Positions 20,394 to 29,765 of a DNA stretch of 64,000 nt are shown piece by piece; positions within the stretch are counted from its first letter, which is position 1; every line of letters starts with the position of its first letter. Origin of the DNA: Pseudomonas sp. MUP55 (GTDB lineage Bacteria > Pseudomonadota > Gammaproteobacteria > Pseudomonadales > Pseudomonadaceae). Location: assembly GCF_034043515.1 (NCBI RefSeq), contig NZ_CP138214.1, forward strand, positions 3,844,001-3,908,000, written 5' to 3'. A program made the position numbers and the translations under genes. The notes below the pieces were generated by a model. The model was not told the DNA's origin. It saw only the letters and a list, made by a program, of their open reading frames with translations, and did no database searches.

Positions 20394-20432
20394 GCCTTGC
20401 TCCAGTCGATTGATGTCGGCCGGCGCAGTGTA

Positions 20433-21266
20433 TCAGGCGGTTTGGCGCTCCTGTAAATGGCACCCCGCCAACAGGGCGAGCACACCTTCGATCACGCGCG
20501 GGTCGGCCAGGACCCTCTGGTGCCCACCCTGCTCAAGGCGCAGCAGGCGGCTGTCGAACCAGGCCTGGTGAATGACCTCAGAAGCCTTGACCGGGACAAA
20601 CGTATCGTCTTCGGCATGCACGATCAGGCCGGGCAGGTTCATGTGATAGCGGGCGACATCCAGGTGCTTGAGCGGCATGCCGAACGTCAGCTCGACCTCC
20701 TGGATAAACGCCGAACGCGCGCGCGGTGGCAAACCCATCATGCGCGTGAAACCGCGCAGTACATCGAGGAATCGCGCAGGCGCAGCGATACTCACCAACG
20801 CCTGCGTGCGCAGCCCCAACTGCACGGCAAGCATCGCGCTGGCACCGCCCATCGAGTGGCCGACCACCGCATGCAACGGCGGCAACTCGGCCGCCGCCTC
20901 CAGCATGGCACGGGCGAACAGCAGCACGTGAGCTTCACGCCCCGGCGATTGGCCATGGGCCGGGCCATCCAGCGCAATCACCGAATAGCCGCCCTCCACC
21001 AGCGCGGTAATCAGGCTGGCGAACTGCGTGGGGCGCCCTTCCCAACCGTGCATGAGCAACACGGCAGGCCCTTGGCCCCAGCACAGCGCCGACAAGCCAA
21101 AGCGCAGGGTGATGCGCTGCGACTGCGCCAGCAATGGCAGCTCCCACTCACGGGGTGCCAGCTCGCGGGGCGTCATGAAGGTGCGACGCATCCTGTTGGC
21201 CACCGTATGCGGTGCAAGTCGGCCAACAGTGCCATTGAAGCCACGAACCCAGCTCAAGCTGCCCAT
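20433..21266 (-). CDS. Alpha/beta hydrolase
   Basis: The 277-residue protein has the oxyanion region LLMHGWEG, nucleophile elbow GHSMGG near residue 140, a late acid (HAEDDTFVP) and GGHQRVL carrying the catalytic His. No signal peptide is evident. The start 16 bp after tetR suggests co-transcription and possible control by that repressor. The substrate is unknown. Confidence 0.87.
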   Translation of the reverse strand: MGSLSWVRGFNGTVGRLAPHTVANRMRRTFMTPRELAPREWELPLLAQSQRITLRFGLSALCWGQGPAVLLMHGWEGRPTQFASLITALVEGGYSVIALDGPAHGQSPGREAHVLLFARAMLEAAAELPPLHAVVGHSMGGASAMLAVQLGLRTQALVSIAAPARFLDVLRGFTRMMGLPPRARSAFIQEVELTFGMPLKHLDVARYHMNLPGLIVHAEDDTFVPVKASEVIHQAWFDSRLLRLEQGGHQRVLADPRVIEGVLALLAGCHLQERQTA

Positions 21267-21281
21267 GCCATGAACCCCTAT

Positions 21282-21821
21282 TCAGCGTACCGCCGACTTG
21301 GCGGCGCGCAACACACGATCGGATAATTCGCCGGGACCAAGGGCTCGCGCCAGCGTCAGGCCGCCGACCATCAGCGCCATGTCGGCCAGCGCCTTGTCGG
21401 TCTCTTCGGGGCTCGTCGCCAGTTGGGCCGCCATCAGCTCGCAGTGCTCGCTCAACACCTGACGAAATTCGTCCGGCAGGCGCCCCATCTCGCCGACCGA
21501 CGCAGGCAGCGGGCACGCCTGGGCGGTGGCGTCGCGGTGCTTGCGCGACAGGTAGAACGCCGCCACCAGGCTTCTGCGCTCCTCGCCGGTCAGTTGTGAG
21601 TCGACTTCCTCAATCGCCGCGCGGCGCTTGGCCAGCAACTGAGTGAACGCCTCCAGCATCAGTGCGTCCTTGCTCTCAAAGTGCGCGTAAAACCCACCGA
21701 CCGTGAGCCCCGCCGCCCCCATGACTTCACCAACGCTCGGCTCAGCCGGGCCACGCTGGATCAATGCCGCGCTGGCGGCCTGCAAAATACGTTCGCGAGT
21801 TTGCGCTTTCTTATCGCTCAT
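21282..21821 (-). CDS. TetR-family repressor
   Basis: The 179-residue protein has an N-terminal TetR helix-turn-helix (TRERILQAASAALIQRG, with LTVGGFYAHFESKDAL recognition helix) and an alpha-helical ligand domain. ATG 21821 has GGAGG five bases upstream. A perfect palindrome 26 bp upstream of the start is its likely autoregulatory operator. It precedes the alpha/beta hydrolase and thioesterase genes, which may be its targets. Confidence 0.9.
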   Translation of the reverse strand: MSDKKAQTRERILQAASAALIQRGPAEPSVGEVMGAAGLTVGGFYAHFESKDALMLEAFTQLLAKRRAAIEEVDSQLTGEERRSLVAAFYLSRKHRDATAQACPLPASVGEMGRLPDEFRQVLSEHCELMAAQLATSPEETDKALADMALMVGGLTLARALGPGELSDRVLRAAKSAVR

Positions 21822-21846
21822 CAAAGCCTCCGTCTCTCATGGGTTG

Positions 21847-21869
21847 AATATTATTACCATAATAATATT
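21847..21869. promoter_or_regulatory. Perfect 10-bp palindrome, probable TetR operator
   Basis: AATATTATTA-CCA-TAATAATATT is a perfect inverted repeat in an otherwise GC-rich genome, just upstream of the tetR start and ribosome site. Size and position fit a TetR operator. Confidence 0.72.
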
Positions 21870-21953
21870 GCGCAAGCGACAAGCATGACCATTGGTCAGA
21901 ACAGAAGAAAGAAAAGAAGAGAGGAAAGGATTGGCCAAACGCCAGACAAACAA

Positions 21954-21982
21954 AAGGGCCATTCAATAATTGAATGACCCTT
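21954..21982 (-). terminator. Terminator of the tRNA cluster
   Basis: AAGGG, one mismatch and CATTCAAT pair with ATTGAATG and CCCTT, followed by TTG-TTTG on the minus strand, 26 bp past the last tRNA. Confidence 0.78.
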
Positions 21983-22007
21983 AAAAATCCCGCAAAGCGG
22001 GTAATCG

Positions 22008-22083
22008 TGGCGTCCCCTAGGGGACTCGAACCCCTGTTACCGCCGTGAAAGGGCGGTGTCCTAGGCCACTAGACGAAGGGGAC
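22008..22083 (-). tRNA. tRNA-Glu (anticodon UUC), second copy in transcription order
   Basis: The 76-nt gene has 5' GTCCCCT pairing with the 3' AGGGGAC, anticodon loop CTTTCAC giving UUC, a standard GGTTCGAGTCC T-arm and an encoded CCA. It is identical in sequence to the copy at 22287. Confidence 0.97.
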
Positions 22084-22161
22084 ACAAACCTTCTGTACAG
22101 TGATCAGCGATGAGGCTGATCGATTCAAGGACGGTGTGGCCGGAACCTTGAACCTGTAAAT

Positions 22162-22237
<76 letters not shown>

Positions 22238-22286
22238 GATTTTTCGCCTGGCGGCGCAGCAGACCTTTCGAGCTGCTTGTTGAAAC

Positions 22287-22362
22287 TGGCGTCCCCTAGG
22301 GGACTCGAACCCCTGTTACCGCCGTGAAAGGGCGGTGTCCTAGGCCACTAGACGAAGGGGAC
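22287..22362 (-). tRNA. tRNA-Glu (anticodon UUC), copy 1
   Basis: Same sequence and length as the tRNA-Glu at 22008. It is displaced by exactly 279 bp, the period of the Glu/Ala duplication. Confidence 0.97.
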
Positions 22363-22440
22363 AAAACCTTCTGTACATCCGATCAGCGCTGAGTGCTGAT
22401 CGATTCAAGGACGGTGTGGCCAGACCTTGAACCTGTAAAT

Positions 22441-22516
<76 letters not shown>

Positions 22517-22537
22517 TCATCGGTGAGGACGGGGCGA

Positions 22538-22566
22538 ATCTTAATGGCGGTTTGGAAACGTGTCAA
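22538..22566 (-). promoter_or_regulatory. Sigma-70 promoter of the tRNA operon
   Basis: TTGACA and TAAGAT are separated by exactly 17 bp on the minus strand. A GC-rich discriminator (TCGCCCCG) follows, typical of stringently controlled stable-RNA promoters. It lies 22 bp upstream of the first tRNA. Confidence 0.88.
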
Positions 22567-22620
22567 ATTTATTTTCAACAATTTTCAAAATTTTTTGCCG
22601 GGATAACAATCACTTACCGT

Positions 22621-22646
22621 CGAAACCCCGGAAGACCGGGGTTTCG
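22621..22646 (-). terminator. Stem-loop after gltX, probable terminator
   Basis: CGAAACCCCGG and CCGGGGTTTCG form an 11-bp stem 18 bp past the gltX stop. No strong T-run follows, so the terminator call is moderate. Confidence 0.6.
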
Positions 22647-22663
22647 TCGTTACCGCCGTCTGT

Positions 22664-24145
22664 TTAAGCGATAGCGCCCAACAGCTTTTCCCACTCTTTG
22701 TTTTCTTTCTTCGAGACACCGCCAAGCAAATCAAGGGCTTGGCGCAGACGGAAACGCGTGAGGTCCGGGCCGAGGATTTCCATCGCATCGAGCACCGACA
22801 CCGAACTGGCCTGCCCGGTGATCGCGGCAAACATCAGCGGCATGGCATCGCGCAACTTCAGCTCCAGAGACTCGACCACCGCCTGGATCGTCGCGGTGAT
22901 TGCATCCTTCTCCCACTGGCGCAGGCTTTCGAGCTTCCACAGGATCAACTGCATCAGTTGGCGTACCTGGTCACCCGAAAGCTTTTTCGACTCAAACAGC
23001 TTGGCGTCCGGGTTCACGCCACCTGCGAAGAAGAAGCTGGCCAACGGTGCGACCTGGCTGAATGTCTCCACCCTGCCCTGCACCAGCGGCGCGATCTTCA
23101 TCATGTACTCGGGGTTGAGCGCCCATTGCTGCACGCGGCTGGCGAATTCCTCTACGGGCAAGTCACGCAGCCACTGGCCGTTGAGCCACGAGAGCTTTTC
23201 GATATCGAAAATCGGCCCGCCCAGGGAGACGCGGGACAGGTCGAAGTTATCGACCATTTCCTGCAGCGAGAACTTCTCGCGCTCGTCCGGCATCGACCAG
23301 CCCATGCGGCCCAGGTAGTTGAGCATCGCCTCGGGCATGAAGCCCATGCGCTCGTAGAAGGTCACCGACGTCGGGTTCTTGCGCTTGGACAGCTTGCTCT
23401 TGTCCGGGTTACGCAGCAGCGGCATGTAGCACAGCTGCGGCTGTTCCCAGCCGAAGTATTCGTAGAGCAGGATCAGCTTCGGCGCCGACGGCAGCCACTC
23501 TTCGCCGCGCAGCACGTGGGTGATGCCCATCAGGTGGTCGTCCACCACGTTGGCCAGGAAGTACGTCGGCAAGCCGTCGGTCTTCATCAGCACCTGCATG
23601 TCCATGCGGTCCCACGGGATCTCGACGTCGCCGCGCAGCATGTCCGGCACCACGCATACGCCTTCGCTCGGCACTTTCATGCGGATGACATGGGGCTCGC
23701 CGGCAGCCAGGCGCGCGGCGACTTCTTCTTTGGACAACAGCAGCGCGCGGCCATCGTAGCGTGGGGTTTCGCCACGGGCCTGTTGCTCGGCGCGCATCTG
23801 GTCCAGCTCTTCGGCCGTGCAGAAGCAGGGGAATGCATGGCCCATGTCCACCAGTTGCTGGGTGTACTGCTTGTAGATGTCGCTGCGCTCGCTCTGGCGA
23901 TACGGGCCGTGGGGGCCGCCGACGTCCGGGCCTTCGGCCCAAGTGATACCCAGCCAGCGCAGGGCATCGAAAATCTGCTGTTCCGACTCACGGGTCGAGC
24001 GCAGTTGATCGGTGTCTTCGATCCGCAGGATGAATTCACCGCCATGCTGCTTGGCAAAGCAGTAGTTGAACAAGGCGATGTAAGCAGTGCCGACGTGGGG
24101 ATCCCCAGTAGGCGATGGCGCGATGCGCGTGCGGACGGTGGTCAT
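22664..24145 (-). CDS. gltX: Glutamyl-tRNA synthetase
   Basis: The 493-residue class I synthetase charges tRNA-Glu. The HIGH-like motif is in [14 protein letters not shown] at the N-terminus and the KMSKS-like motif is [10 protein letters not shown] near residue 245. The anticodon-binding C-terminal domain is complete. The start at 24145 gives the family N-terminus [14 protein letters not shown]; the open frame upstream runs into REP DNA. It neighbours two of its own substrate tRNA genes. Confidence 0.97.
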   Translation of the reverse strand: MTTVRTRIAPSPTGDPHVGTAYIALFNYCFAKQHGGEFILRIEDTDQLRSTRESEQQIFDALRWLGITWAEGPDVGGPHGPYRQSERSDIYKQYTQQLVDMGHAFPCFCTAEELDQMRAEQQARGETPRYDGRALLLSKEEVAARLAAGEPHVIRMKVPSEGVCVVPDMLRGDVEIPWDRMDMQVLMKTDGLPTYFLANVVDDHLMGITHVLRGEEWLPSAPKLILLYEYFGWEQPQLCYMPLLRNPDKSKLSKRKNPTSVTFYERMGFMPEAMLNYLGRMGWSMPDEREKFSLQEMVDNFDLSRVSLGGPIFDIEKLSWLNGQWLRDLPVEEFASRVQQWALNPEYMMKIAPLVQGRVETFSQVAPLASFFFAGGVNPDAKLFESKKLSGDQVRQLMQLILWKLESLRQWEKDAITATIQAVVESLELKLRDAMPLMFAAITGQASSVSVLDAMEILGPDLTRFRLRQALDLLGGVSKKENKEWEKLLGAIA

Positions 24146-24234
24146 GGCAGGTCTCGAATGGGCGATAAAACTGAAAATTGAAACAAGGGGCGAATGGTAA
24201 CAGCCTGGGTGATTTCTGGAAAACCGAGGCGCGG

Positions 24235-24270
24235 CCATCGGGGGCAAGCCCCCTCCCACACTTTGATTTG
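24235..24270. repeat. REP sequence, partly degraded REPIN
   Basis: One intact REP arm (ATCGGGGGCAAGCCCCCTCC). Its partner is reduced to CTCCCGATGAGGCC near 24281, so the second arm has lost most of its core. Confidence 0.75.
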
Positions 24271-24282
24271 TGAACGCATGCT

Positions 24283-24385
24283 CCCGATGAGGCCAGCCCG
24301 GTCACCGCCAATCAAACAGCCAGTAACCTGCCATCTCCCCATCTCGATGTGCGAACACCCTCAAATGTGGGAGGGGGCTTGCCCC
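24283..24385. repeat. Left copy of a 103-bp REP-bounded direct duplication
   Basis: Positions 24283-24385 and 25664-25766 are the same 103 bases with two visible differences. Each copy ends in a REP core (TGTGGGAGGGGGCTTGCCCC). Each also contains a copy of the uvrB 3' end (CCAATCAAACAGCCAG). The IS481 element lies exactly between them. Confidence 0.85.
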
Positions 24386-25662
24386 GGTACAAACCGGGGA
24401 CATCGTTTACATCTCTAACCGGGGACATGGTTTACAGGTTAATACGCATGATCAGGAGGTAACTGATCATGCCCTGGAACCAAGAGTCCCCTATGAATCA
24501 GCGAATCAGACTGGTCGCCGACTGGCTTTCTGGCAACTACACCAAAAGCCAGTTGGCACGCCGCTTTAACGTTAGTCGGCCTACCGTCGACAAATGGATT
24601 GCCCGGCACAACGGTGATTTAAAGTCCTTATCCGAACTGTCTCGGCGACCTCACAACAGCCCAAATAAAACCGACGACGAGATCTTGGCCCGCGTCGTGG
24701 CGATGAAACAGGCTCACGATAAATGGGGGCCAAAGAAGCTTCTTGAGCTATTACGGCTTGAAGATCCCTCAGTCGCCTGGCCTTCTCCGAGTACAGCAGG
24801 CCAATGGCTTGATCGGCTCGGGCTCGTCAACAAGCGACGCTTCAAGCGCCGGCACAGTATTTCCCACGTAGAGATGCGAGAAGCCAACGAACCTAACAAG
24901 ACGTGGTACGCTGACTACAAAGGGCAATTCAAGATGCTTAACGCGCAGATGTGCTTCCCTTTGACCGTTACGGACCACGCGTCCCGGCTGATTCTGGCGT
25001 GCAGGGCCCATCCCAAGATCATGACCCAGCCGGTAAAACAAACATTTGAGAGGCTTTTTCAGGAGTACGGCATGCCGGAAGTTATCCGTTCGGACAACGG
25101 GGTTCCGTTCGCCTCTCCTGGCTTGGCAAGAATGTCCACATTGGCAGTTTGGTGGATACGCCTGGGCATCTATCCGGAGCGCACCATGCCTGGAAGGCCA
25201 GCGCAGAATGGCCGCCATGAGCGAATGCACCGTAGTTTGAAGCTTGAGCTGCCCTTAGGAAAAAACTTAGTCGAGCAGCAGCTTTTGCTGGAGCACTTCA
25301 GGCATGAGTTCAATTACGTACGCCCTCATGAAGCACTCGGTATGAAACGTCCGGGAGATTTGTATGTACCGTCCTCCCGACCTTACCCAGGATGCTTGCC
25401 CGATGTGGAGTATCCCGCGCAAATGAAGGTTCGCAGCGTCAGGCAGGATGGATCGATCAAATGGAACGGCAAGTTGGTATTTATCAGCGAGGCGCTATCT
25501 GGGGAACGGATAGGGCTCAAAGAAGCTGACGAGGATGTTTGGGATTTGTACTTGTGTGATTATCCCTTGGGGAGGCTTGGACGAGGTATGACCCGCGTCC
25601 AGGCCTCAAAAGTGTAAACGATGTCCCCGGTTTCAGATGTAAACGATGTCTACGGTTCTACA
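24386..25662 (+). mobile_element. IS481-family insertion sequence inserted in a REP palindrome
   Basis: The element is about 1.28 kb with one transposase gene. Each end has two nested copies of a 20-base repeat of the form AACCGGGGACATNGTTTACA: 24392-24411 and 24417-24436 on the left, and inverted at 25613-25632 and 25638-25657 on the right. The outermost right copy is diverged. Flanks are GGGGGCTTGCCCC on the left and CCCCGATGAGG on the right, halves of one REP core. Eight C's are present where an intact core has five, consistent with a 3-base target duplication, though the C run makes the exact ends uncertain by a few bases. Confidence 0.85.
24469..25617 (+). CDS. IS481-family transposase
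   Basis: The 382-residue protein has an N-terminal helix-turn-helix (TKSQLARRFNVSRPTVDKW) and an rve-type DDE integrase core. The catalytic residues are D in WYADYKGQF, D in RSDNGVPFASP and E in NGRHERMHRSLK; a C-terminal beta domain follows. AGGAGG lies nine bases before the ATG. The gene is intact with no frameshift, and its stop codon lies inside the right inverted repeat. The element could be active. Confidence 0.93.
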   Translation: MPWNQESPMNQRIRLVADWLSGNYTKSQLARRFNVSRPTVDKWIARHNGDLKSLSELSRRPHNSPNKTDDEILARVVAMKQAHDKWGPKKLLELLRLEDPSVAWPSPSTAGQWLDRLGLVNKRRFKRRHSISHVEMREANEPNKTWYADYKGQFKMLNAQMCFPLTVTDHASRLILACRAHPKIMTQPVKQTFERLFQEYGMPEVIRSDNGVPFASPGLARMSTLAVWWIRLGIYPERTMPGRPAQNGRHERMHRSLKLELPLGKNLVEQQLLLEHFRHEFNYVRPHEALGMKRPGDLYVPSSRPYPGCLPDVEYPAQMKVRSVRQDGSIKWNGKLVFISEALSGERIGLKEADEDVWDLYLCDYPLGRLGRGMTRVQASKV

Positions 25663-25663
25663 C

Positions 25664-25775
25664 CCCGATGAGGCCAACCCGGTCACCGCCAATCAAACAG
25701 CCAGTAACCTGCCATCTCCCCATCTCGATGTGCGAACACCTTCAAATGTGGGAGGGGGCTTGCCCCCGATGAGGC
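25664..25775. repeat. Right copy of the 103-bp duplication ending in an intact REP core
   Basis: Matches 24283-24385 and ends with a complete REP core (GTGGGAGGGGGCTTGCCCCC, then GATGAGGCC, 25747-25775), 18 bp before the uvrB stop. Confidence 0.85.
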
Positions 25776-25793
25776 CTGCACAGCCACCGCCAA

Positions 25794-27809
25794 TCAAACA
25801 GCCAGCAACCGCTCACGCAGCTTGCCAATCTCATCGCGCGTCTGCGCCGCGGCCTCGAATTCAAGATCCCGCGCCAGTTGGTACATTTTCTCCTCCAACT
25901 GCCGAATCCGCTTGGTGATCTCACTCGGCGAGCGCAGTTCGTTTTCGTACTTGGCGCTTTCCTCTGCCGCCTTGGCCATGCCCTTGCGCTTCTTGCTGCG
26001 CGAGCCAGGCACGGTGGCGCCTTCCATGATGTCGGCCACGTCCTTGAACACACCTTTGGGGGTGATGCCATGTTCCAGGTTGAACGCAATCTGCTTCTCG
26101 CGACGGCGCTCGGTCTCGCCAATCGCCCGCTCCATGGACCCGGTGATGCGGTCCGCATACAGGATCGCCCGGCCATTGAGGTTACGCGCCGCACGGCCGA
26201 TGGTCTGGATCAGCGAGCGTTCGGAGCGCAGGAAGCCCTCCTTGTCCGCATCCAGGATCGCCACCAGCGACACCTCCGGCATGTCCAGACCTTCGCGCAG
26301 CAGGTTGATGCCCACCAGCACATCGAAGGTGCCCAGGCGCAGATCACGAATGATTTCCACGCGCTCCACGGTGTCGATGTCCGAGTGCAGGTAACGCACA
26401 CGCACGCCGTGGTCGGCCAGGTAGTCGGTCAAGTCTTCGGACATGCGCTTGGTCAGGGTGGTGACCAGCACCCGCTCTTCCAGCGCCACGCGCTTGTTGA
26501 TTTCCGACAGCAGGTCATCGACCTGGGTCAGTGCCGGGCGGATTTCGATTTGCGGGTCCACCAGGCCGGTCGGCCGCACCAGTTGCTCGATCACCCGGCC
26601 GGCATGTTCGGCCTCGTAGTTGCCAGGCGTCGCGGACACAAAGATGGTCTGCGGGCTGATGGCTTCCCACTCATCGAAACGCATCGGCCGGTTATCCAGC
26701 GCCGAGGGCAGACGGAAGCCGTATTCCACCAGGGTTTCCTTGCGCGAACGGTCGCCCTTATACATCGCGCCCACTTGCGGCACGCTGACGTGGGACTCGT
26801 CGATCACCAGCAAGGCGTCCGGCGGCAGGTAGTCATAGAGTGTCGGTGGCGGCGCCCCGGAATCGCGGCCCGAGAGGTAGCGCGAATAGTTTTCGATGCC
26901 GTTGCAGTAGCCCAGCTCCAGGATCATCTCCAGGTCGAAGCGGGTGCGCTGCTCCAGGCGCTGGGCCTCCACCAGCTTGTTATTGGCGCGCAGATATTCC
27001 AGGCGCTCGGCCAACTCGACCTTGATGCCTTCGATAGCCCCCATGAGGGTTTCACGCGGGGTCACGTAGTGGCTTTTTGGATAAAAGGTGAAGCGCGGCA
27101 GTTTGCGGATCACCTCGCCGGTCAACGGATCGAAGGCCGACAGGCTTTCGACTTCATCGTCAAACAGCTCGATGCGGATCGCTTCGAGGTCGGATTCGGC
27201 CGGGTAGATGTCGATCACATCGCCACGCACACGGAACGTGGCGCGGGCAAAGTCCATGTCGTTGCGGGTGTACTGCAGGCTCGTCAGACGGCGCAGCAGT
27301 TCGCGCTGGTCGAGTTTGTCGCCACGGTCGACGTGCAACACCATTTTCAAATAGGTTTCGGGGCTGCCCAGGCCGTAAATGCACGACACCGTGGTGACGA
27401 TGATCGCGTCCTTGCGTTCCAGCAAGGCCTTGGTCGCCGAAAGCCGCATTTGCTCGATGTGGTCGTTGATCGACGCGTCCTTCTCGATAAACGTATCGGA
27501 GGACGGCACGTAGGCTTCCGGCTGATAGTAGTCGTAGTAGGAAACGAAATACTCCACCGCATTGTTCGGGAAGAACGCCTTGAACTCGCCGTACAGCTGG
27601 GCGGCCAGGGTCTTGTTCGGCGCCAGCACCAGGGTCGGGCGCTGCACCTGTGCGATCACGTTGGCGATGCTGAACGTCTTGCCTGAACCGGTCACCCCGA
27701 GCAACGTCTGATGCGCGAGGCCAGCCTCGATGCCTTCGACCATCTGGCGAATGGCTTCCGGTTGATCGCCGGCGGGTTCAAAACGGGTGACGAGCTGGAA
27801 ATCCGACAT
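25794..27809 (-). CDS. uvrB: Excinuclease ABC subunit B
   Basis: The 671-residue UvrB is the damage-verifying helicase of nucleotide excision repair, loaded by UvrA and cut-directing with UvrC. Walker [11 protein letters not shown] is near residue 38, the beta-hairpin region [17 protein letters not shown] near 95, and helicase motifs ([14 protein letters not shown]) are present. A C-terminal UVR motif binds UvrC. GAGG precedes the ATG. No LexA box was seen upstream. Its 3' end is copied in the REP-bounded duplication next to it. Confidence 0.97.
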   Translation of the reverse strand: MSDFQLVTRFEPAGDQPEAIRQMVEGIEAGLAHQTLLGVTGSGKTFSIANVIAQVQRPTLVLAPNKTLAAQLYGEFKAFFPNNAVEYFVSYYDYYQPEAYVPSSDTFIEKDASINDHIEQMRLSATKALLERKDAIIVTTVSCIYGLGSPETYLKMVLHVDRGDKLDQRELLRRLTSLQYTRNDMDFARATFRVRGDVIDIYPAESDLEAIRIELFDDEVESLSAFDPLTGEVIRKLPRFTFYPKSHYVTPRETLMGAIEGIKVELAERLEYLRANNKLVEAQRLEQRTRFDLEMILELGYCNGIENYSRYLSGRDSGAPPPTLYDYLPPDALLVIDESHVSVPQVGAMYKGDRSRKETLVEYGFRLPSALDNRPMRFDEWEAISPQTIFVSATPGNYEAEHAGRVIEQLVRPTGLVDPQIEIRPALTQVDDLLSEINKRVALEERVLVTTLTKRMSEDLTDYLADHGVRVRYLHSDIDTVERVEIIRDLRLGTFDVLVGINLLREGLDMPEVSLVAILDADKEGFLRSERSLIQTIGRAARNLNGRAILYADRITGSMERAIGETERRREKQIAFNLEHGITPKGVFKDVADIMEGATVPGSRSKKRKGMAKAAEESAKYENELRSPSEITKRIRQLEEKMYQLARDLEFEAAAQTRDEIGKLRERLLAV

Positions 27810-28151
27810 AACGTACCTCGTGTGGTCACCCCAGACTCAACACCGCCAGGGACGAAATAGCTCAGCAACCGGCGAATAGTCATCGCAGGCTGCAGGAAAA
27901 AACCATGATAGCCGTAGTAGTGGTGACGAATGTGACCGGTTTCAAGGCAATCGTCCTACCTGCCGTCCGAGTCAATATTGCAATAAGACTAACGGTCGGC
28001 AAATAAACCGAAAAACTTGGCCGAAAAGCCATTTCGGCTGTCGCCCTCAGCCGTCATGGCCTCTATACTAGCTCCCCGTTTGTGCACCGCTCTAGTGCAA
28101 CCGGCTGGAGCGCGACACGTCCCTCCCTTCCCCCATAGAGCTGCCGCAAAA
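27810..28151. other. Intergenic region between uvrB and the aminotransferase gene
   Basis: No gene is supported here. It holds a stem-loop GCCGAAA-AGCCA-TTTCGGC at 28020-28038 and a good -10 element TATACT at 28064-28069 without a convincing -35. Together they are a plausible but unproven promoter region for the aminotransferase. Confidence 0.4.
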
Positions 28152-29348
28152 ATGAGCCTGTTCTCCGCTGTCGAAATGGCACCACGCGATCCAATCCTGG
28201 GCCTCAACGAAGCATTCAACGCTGATACACGAACCACCAAGGTCAACCTTGGCGTGGGCGTTTACTGCGACGAGGAGGGGAAGATTCCACTCTTGCGTGC
28301 CGTTGCCGAAGCGGAAGCCATTCGCGTGGCGCAACATGCAGCCCGTGGCTACTTGCCGATTGACGGCATCGCCGCCTACGACAAGGCCGTGCAAACCCTG
28401 CTGTTCGGTGCCGAGTCGCCGCTGCTCGAAGCCAACCGTGTGGTGACCGTGCAGGCCGTGGGTGGCACCGGTGCGCTGAAGATCGGTGCCGACTTCCTCA
28501 AGCAGCTGCTGCCCGACGCCGTCGTCGCCATCAGCGACCCAAGCTGGGAAAACCACCGCGCGCTGTTCGAAACCGCCGGTTTCCCGGTGCAGAACTACCG
28601 CTACTACGACGCCGCTACGCACGACGTCAACCGTGCCGGCCTGCTCGACGACCTCAACGCCCTGCCGCCACAGTCCATCGTGGTGCTGCACGCCTGCTGC
28701 CATAACCCGACCGGCGTCGACCTGAGCCCGGCCGACTGGCAGAACGTGCTGGACGTGGTCAAGGCCAGGAACCTGGTGCCATTCCTCGACATGGCCTACC
28801 AGGGCTTTGGCGACGGCATCCAGGAAGACGCCGCCGCTGTGCGCCTGTTCGCGGAGTCGGGCCTGACCTTCTTTGTATCCAGCTCGTTCTCCAAGTCGTT
28901 CTCCCTGTATGGCGAACGCGTGGGCGCGTTGTCCATCGTCAGCGACTCCAAGGAAGAAAGCGCGCGCATCCTGTCCCAGGTCAAGCGTGTGATCCGTACC
29001 AACTACTCCAACCCGCCGACTCACGGTGCGGCGATCGTTGCAGCGGTGCTGAACAACCCTGAGCTGCGCGCCCAGTGGGAAGCGGAACTGGCCGAAATGC
29101 GCCTGCGCATCCGCGGCATGCGCGAGCAGATGGTGGCCGAACTGGCCAAAGCTGCTCCCCACCACGACTTCAGCTTCGTCGGGCGTCAACGCGGAATGTT
29201 TTCCTACTCCGGCCTGAGCGTTGAGCAAGTCACCCGGTTGCGCAGCGAGTTTGGTATCTACGCACTGGACACCGGGCGTATCTGCGTGGCGGCACTGAAC
29301 CAGTCGAACATTGGCGCAGTGACCAAAGCCATCGTTCAGGTGCTGTAA
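28152..29348 (+). CDS. tyrB: Aromatic-amino-acid / aspartate aminotransferase (class I, PLP)
   Basis: The 398-residue enzyme transfers amino groups between aromatic amino acids or aspartate and 2-oxoglutarate. The PLP lysine lies in SSSFSKSFSLYGERVG near residue 255, and the substrate-binding arginine region is near the C-terminus. Start ATG 28152 matches the family N-terminus MSLFSAVEMAPRDPILGL. TyrB and AspC cannot be separated with certainty from sequence; synteny with uvrB in Pseudomonas favours the aromatic aminotransferase. Confidence 0.9.
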   Translation: MSLFSAVEMAPRDPILGLNEAFNADTRTTKVNLGVGVYCDEEGKIPLLRAVAEAEAIRVAQHAARGYLPIDGIAAYDKAVQTLLFGAESPLLEANRVVTVQAVGGTGALKIGADFLKQLLPDAVVAISDPSWENHRALFETAGFPVQNYRYYDAATHDVNRAGLLDDLNALPPQSIVVLHACCHNPTGVDLSPADWQNVLDVVKARNLVPFLDMAYQGFGDGIQEDAAAVRLFAESGLTFFVSSSFSKSFSLYGERVGALSIVSDSKEESARILSQVKRVIRTNYSNPPTHGAAIVAAVLNNPELRAQWEAELAEMRLRIRGMREQMVAELAKAAPHHDFSFVGRQRGMFSYSGLSVEQVTRLRSEFGIYALDTGRICVAALNQSNIGAVTKAIVQVL

Positions 29349-29365
29349 ACCTGCCGGCGTCATAT

Positions 29366-29395
29366 AAGGGGGAAGCCAATGGCTTCCCCCTTTTT
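29366..29395 (+). terminator. Terminator after the aminotransferase
   Basis: AAGGGGGAAGCCA pairs with TGGCTTCCCCCTT and is followed by TTTTT, 18 bp past the stop. Confidence 0.92.
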
Positions 29396-29448
29396 GTTGG
29401 CGAACCCACTAGACTGGACACCAACTGCCCTCTTGCTGCGAGAACCCT

Positions 29449-29658
29449 ATGAGAAACGATGACCTGGACCTGCGCGCCGATCGCGACGAACTGCACGACT
29501 ACGCCCCGCGTGCGCCCCAGGCCAAGCGCCAGAAAAGCCTGGTGCTGCAAGTGGCGCTGGGGGTGTTCCTCGGTGGCCTGGCGTTGTGGCTGGTGCAATT
29601 GGGCGCGACTGCAATCATGGCCAAGCTGGCCATGGGCACTCTGCAATTTGGCGGCTGA
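29449..29658 (+). CDS. Small single-pass membrane protein of unknown function
   Basis: The 69-residue product has a charged N-terminal half (RNDDLDLRADRDEL), a basic patch (KRQK) and one membrane helix at about 31-58 (LVLQVALGVFLGGLALWLVQ). The layout suggests a cytoplasmic N-terminus. It stands alone between a terminator and a REPIN. I do not recognise a function; codon use and position make it likely real. Confidence 0.7.
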   Translation: MRNDDLDLRADRDELHDYAPRAPQAKRQKSLVLQVALGVFLGGLALWLVQLGATAIMAKLAMGTLQFGG

Positions 29659-29670
29659 TGAAGATCAAAA

Positions 29671-29760
29671 TGTGGGAGGGGGCTTGCCCCCGATGGCGGC
29701 AATCCAGCCAGTATTTCGGTAACTGACACACCGCTATTGGGGGCAAGCCCCCTCCCACAT
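29671..29760. repeat. REPIN between the small membrane gene and a LysR gene
   Basis: Two REP cores (TGTGGGAGGGGGCTTGCCCC and its inverse) around a 43-bp loop. The pair lies between two convergent genes, where it could also act as a transcript end. Confidence 0.9.
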
Positions 29761-29765
29761 TGGAC

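Noticed and set aside
24391..24436. The nested AACCGGGGACAT repeats as a separate repeat family
   Set aside because: They are mirrored at the other end of the same element and are best read as terminal and subterminal repeats of the IS.
25646..25918. A 90-codon plus-strand frame between the IS and uvrB
   Set aside because: It runs through REP DNA and antisense to the 3' end of uvrB with no ribosome site.
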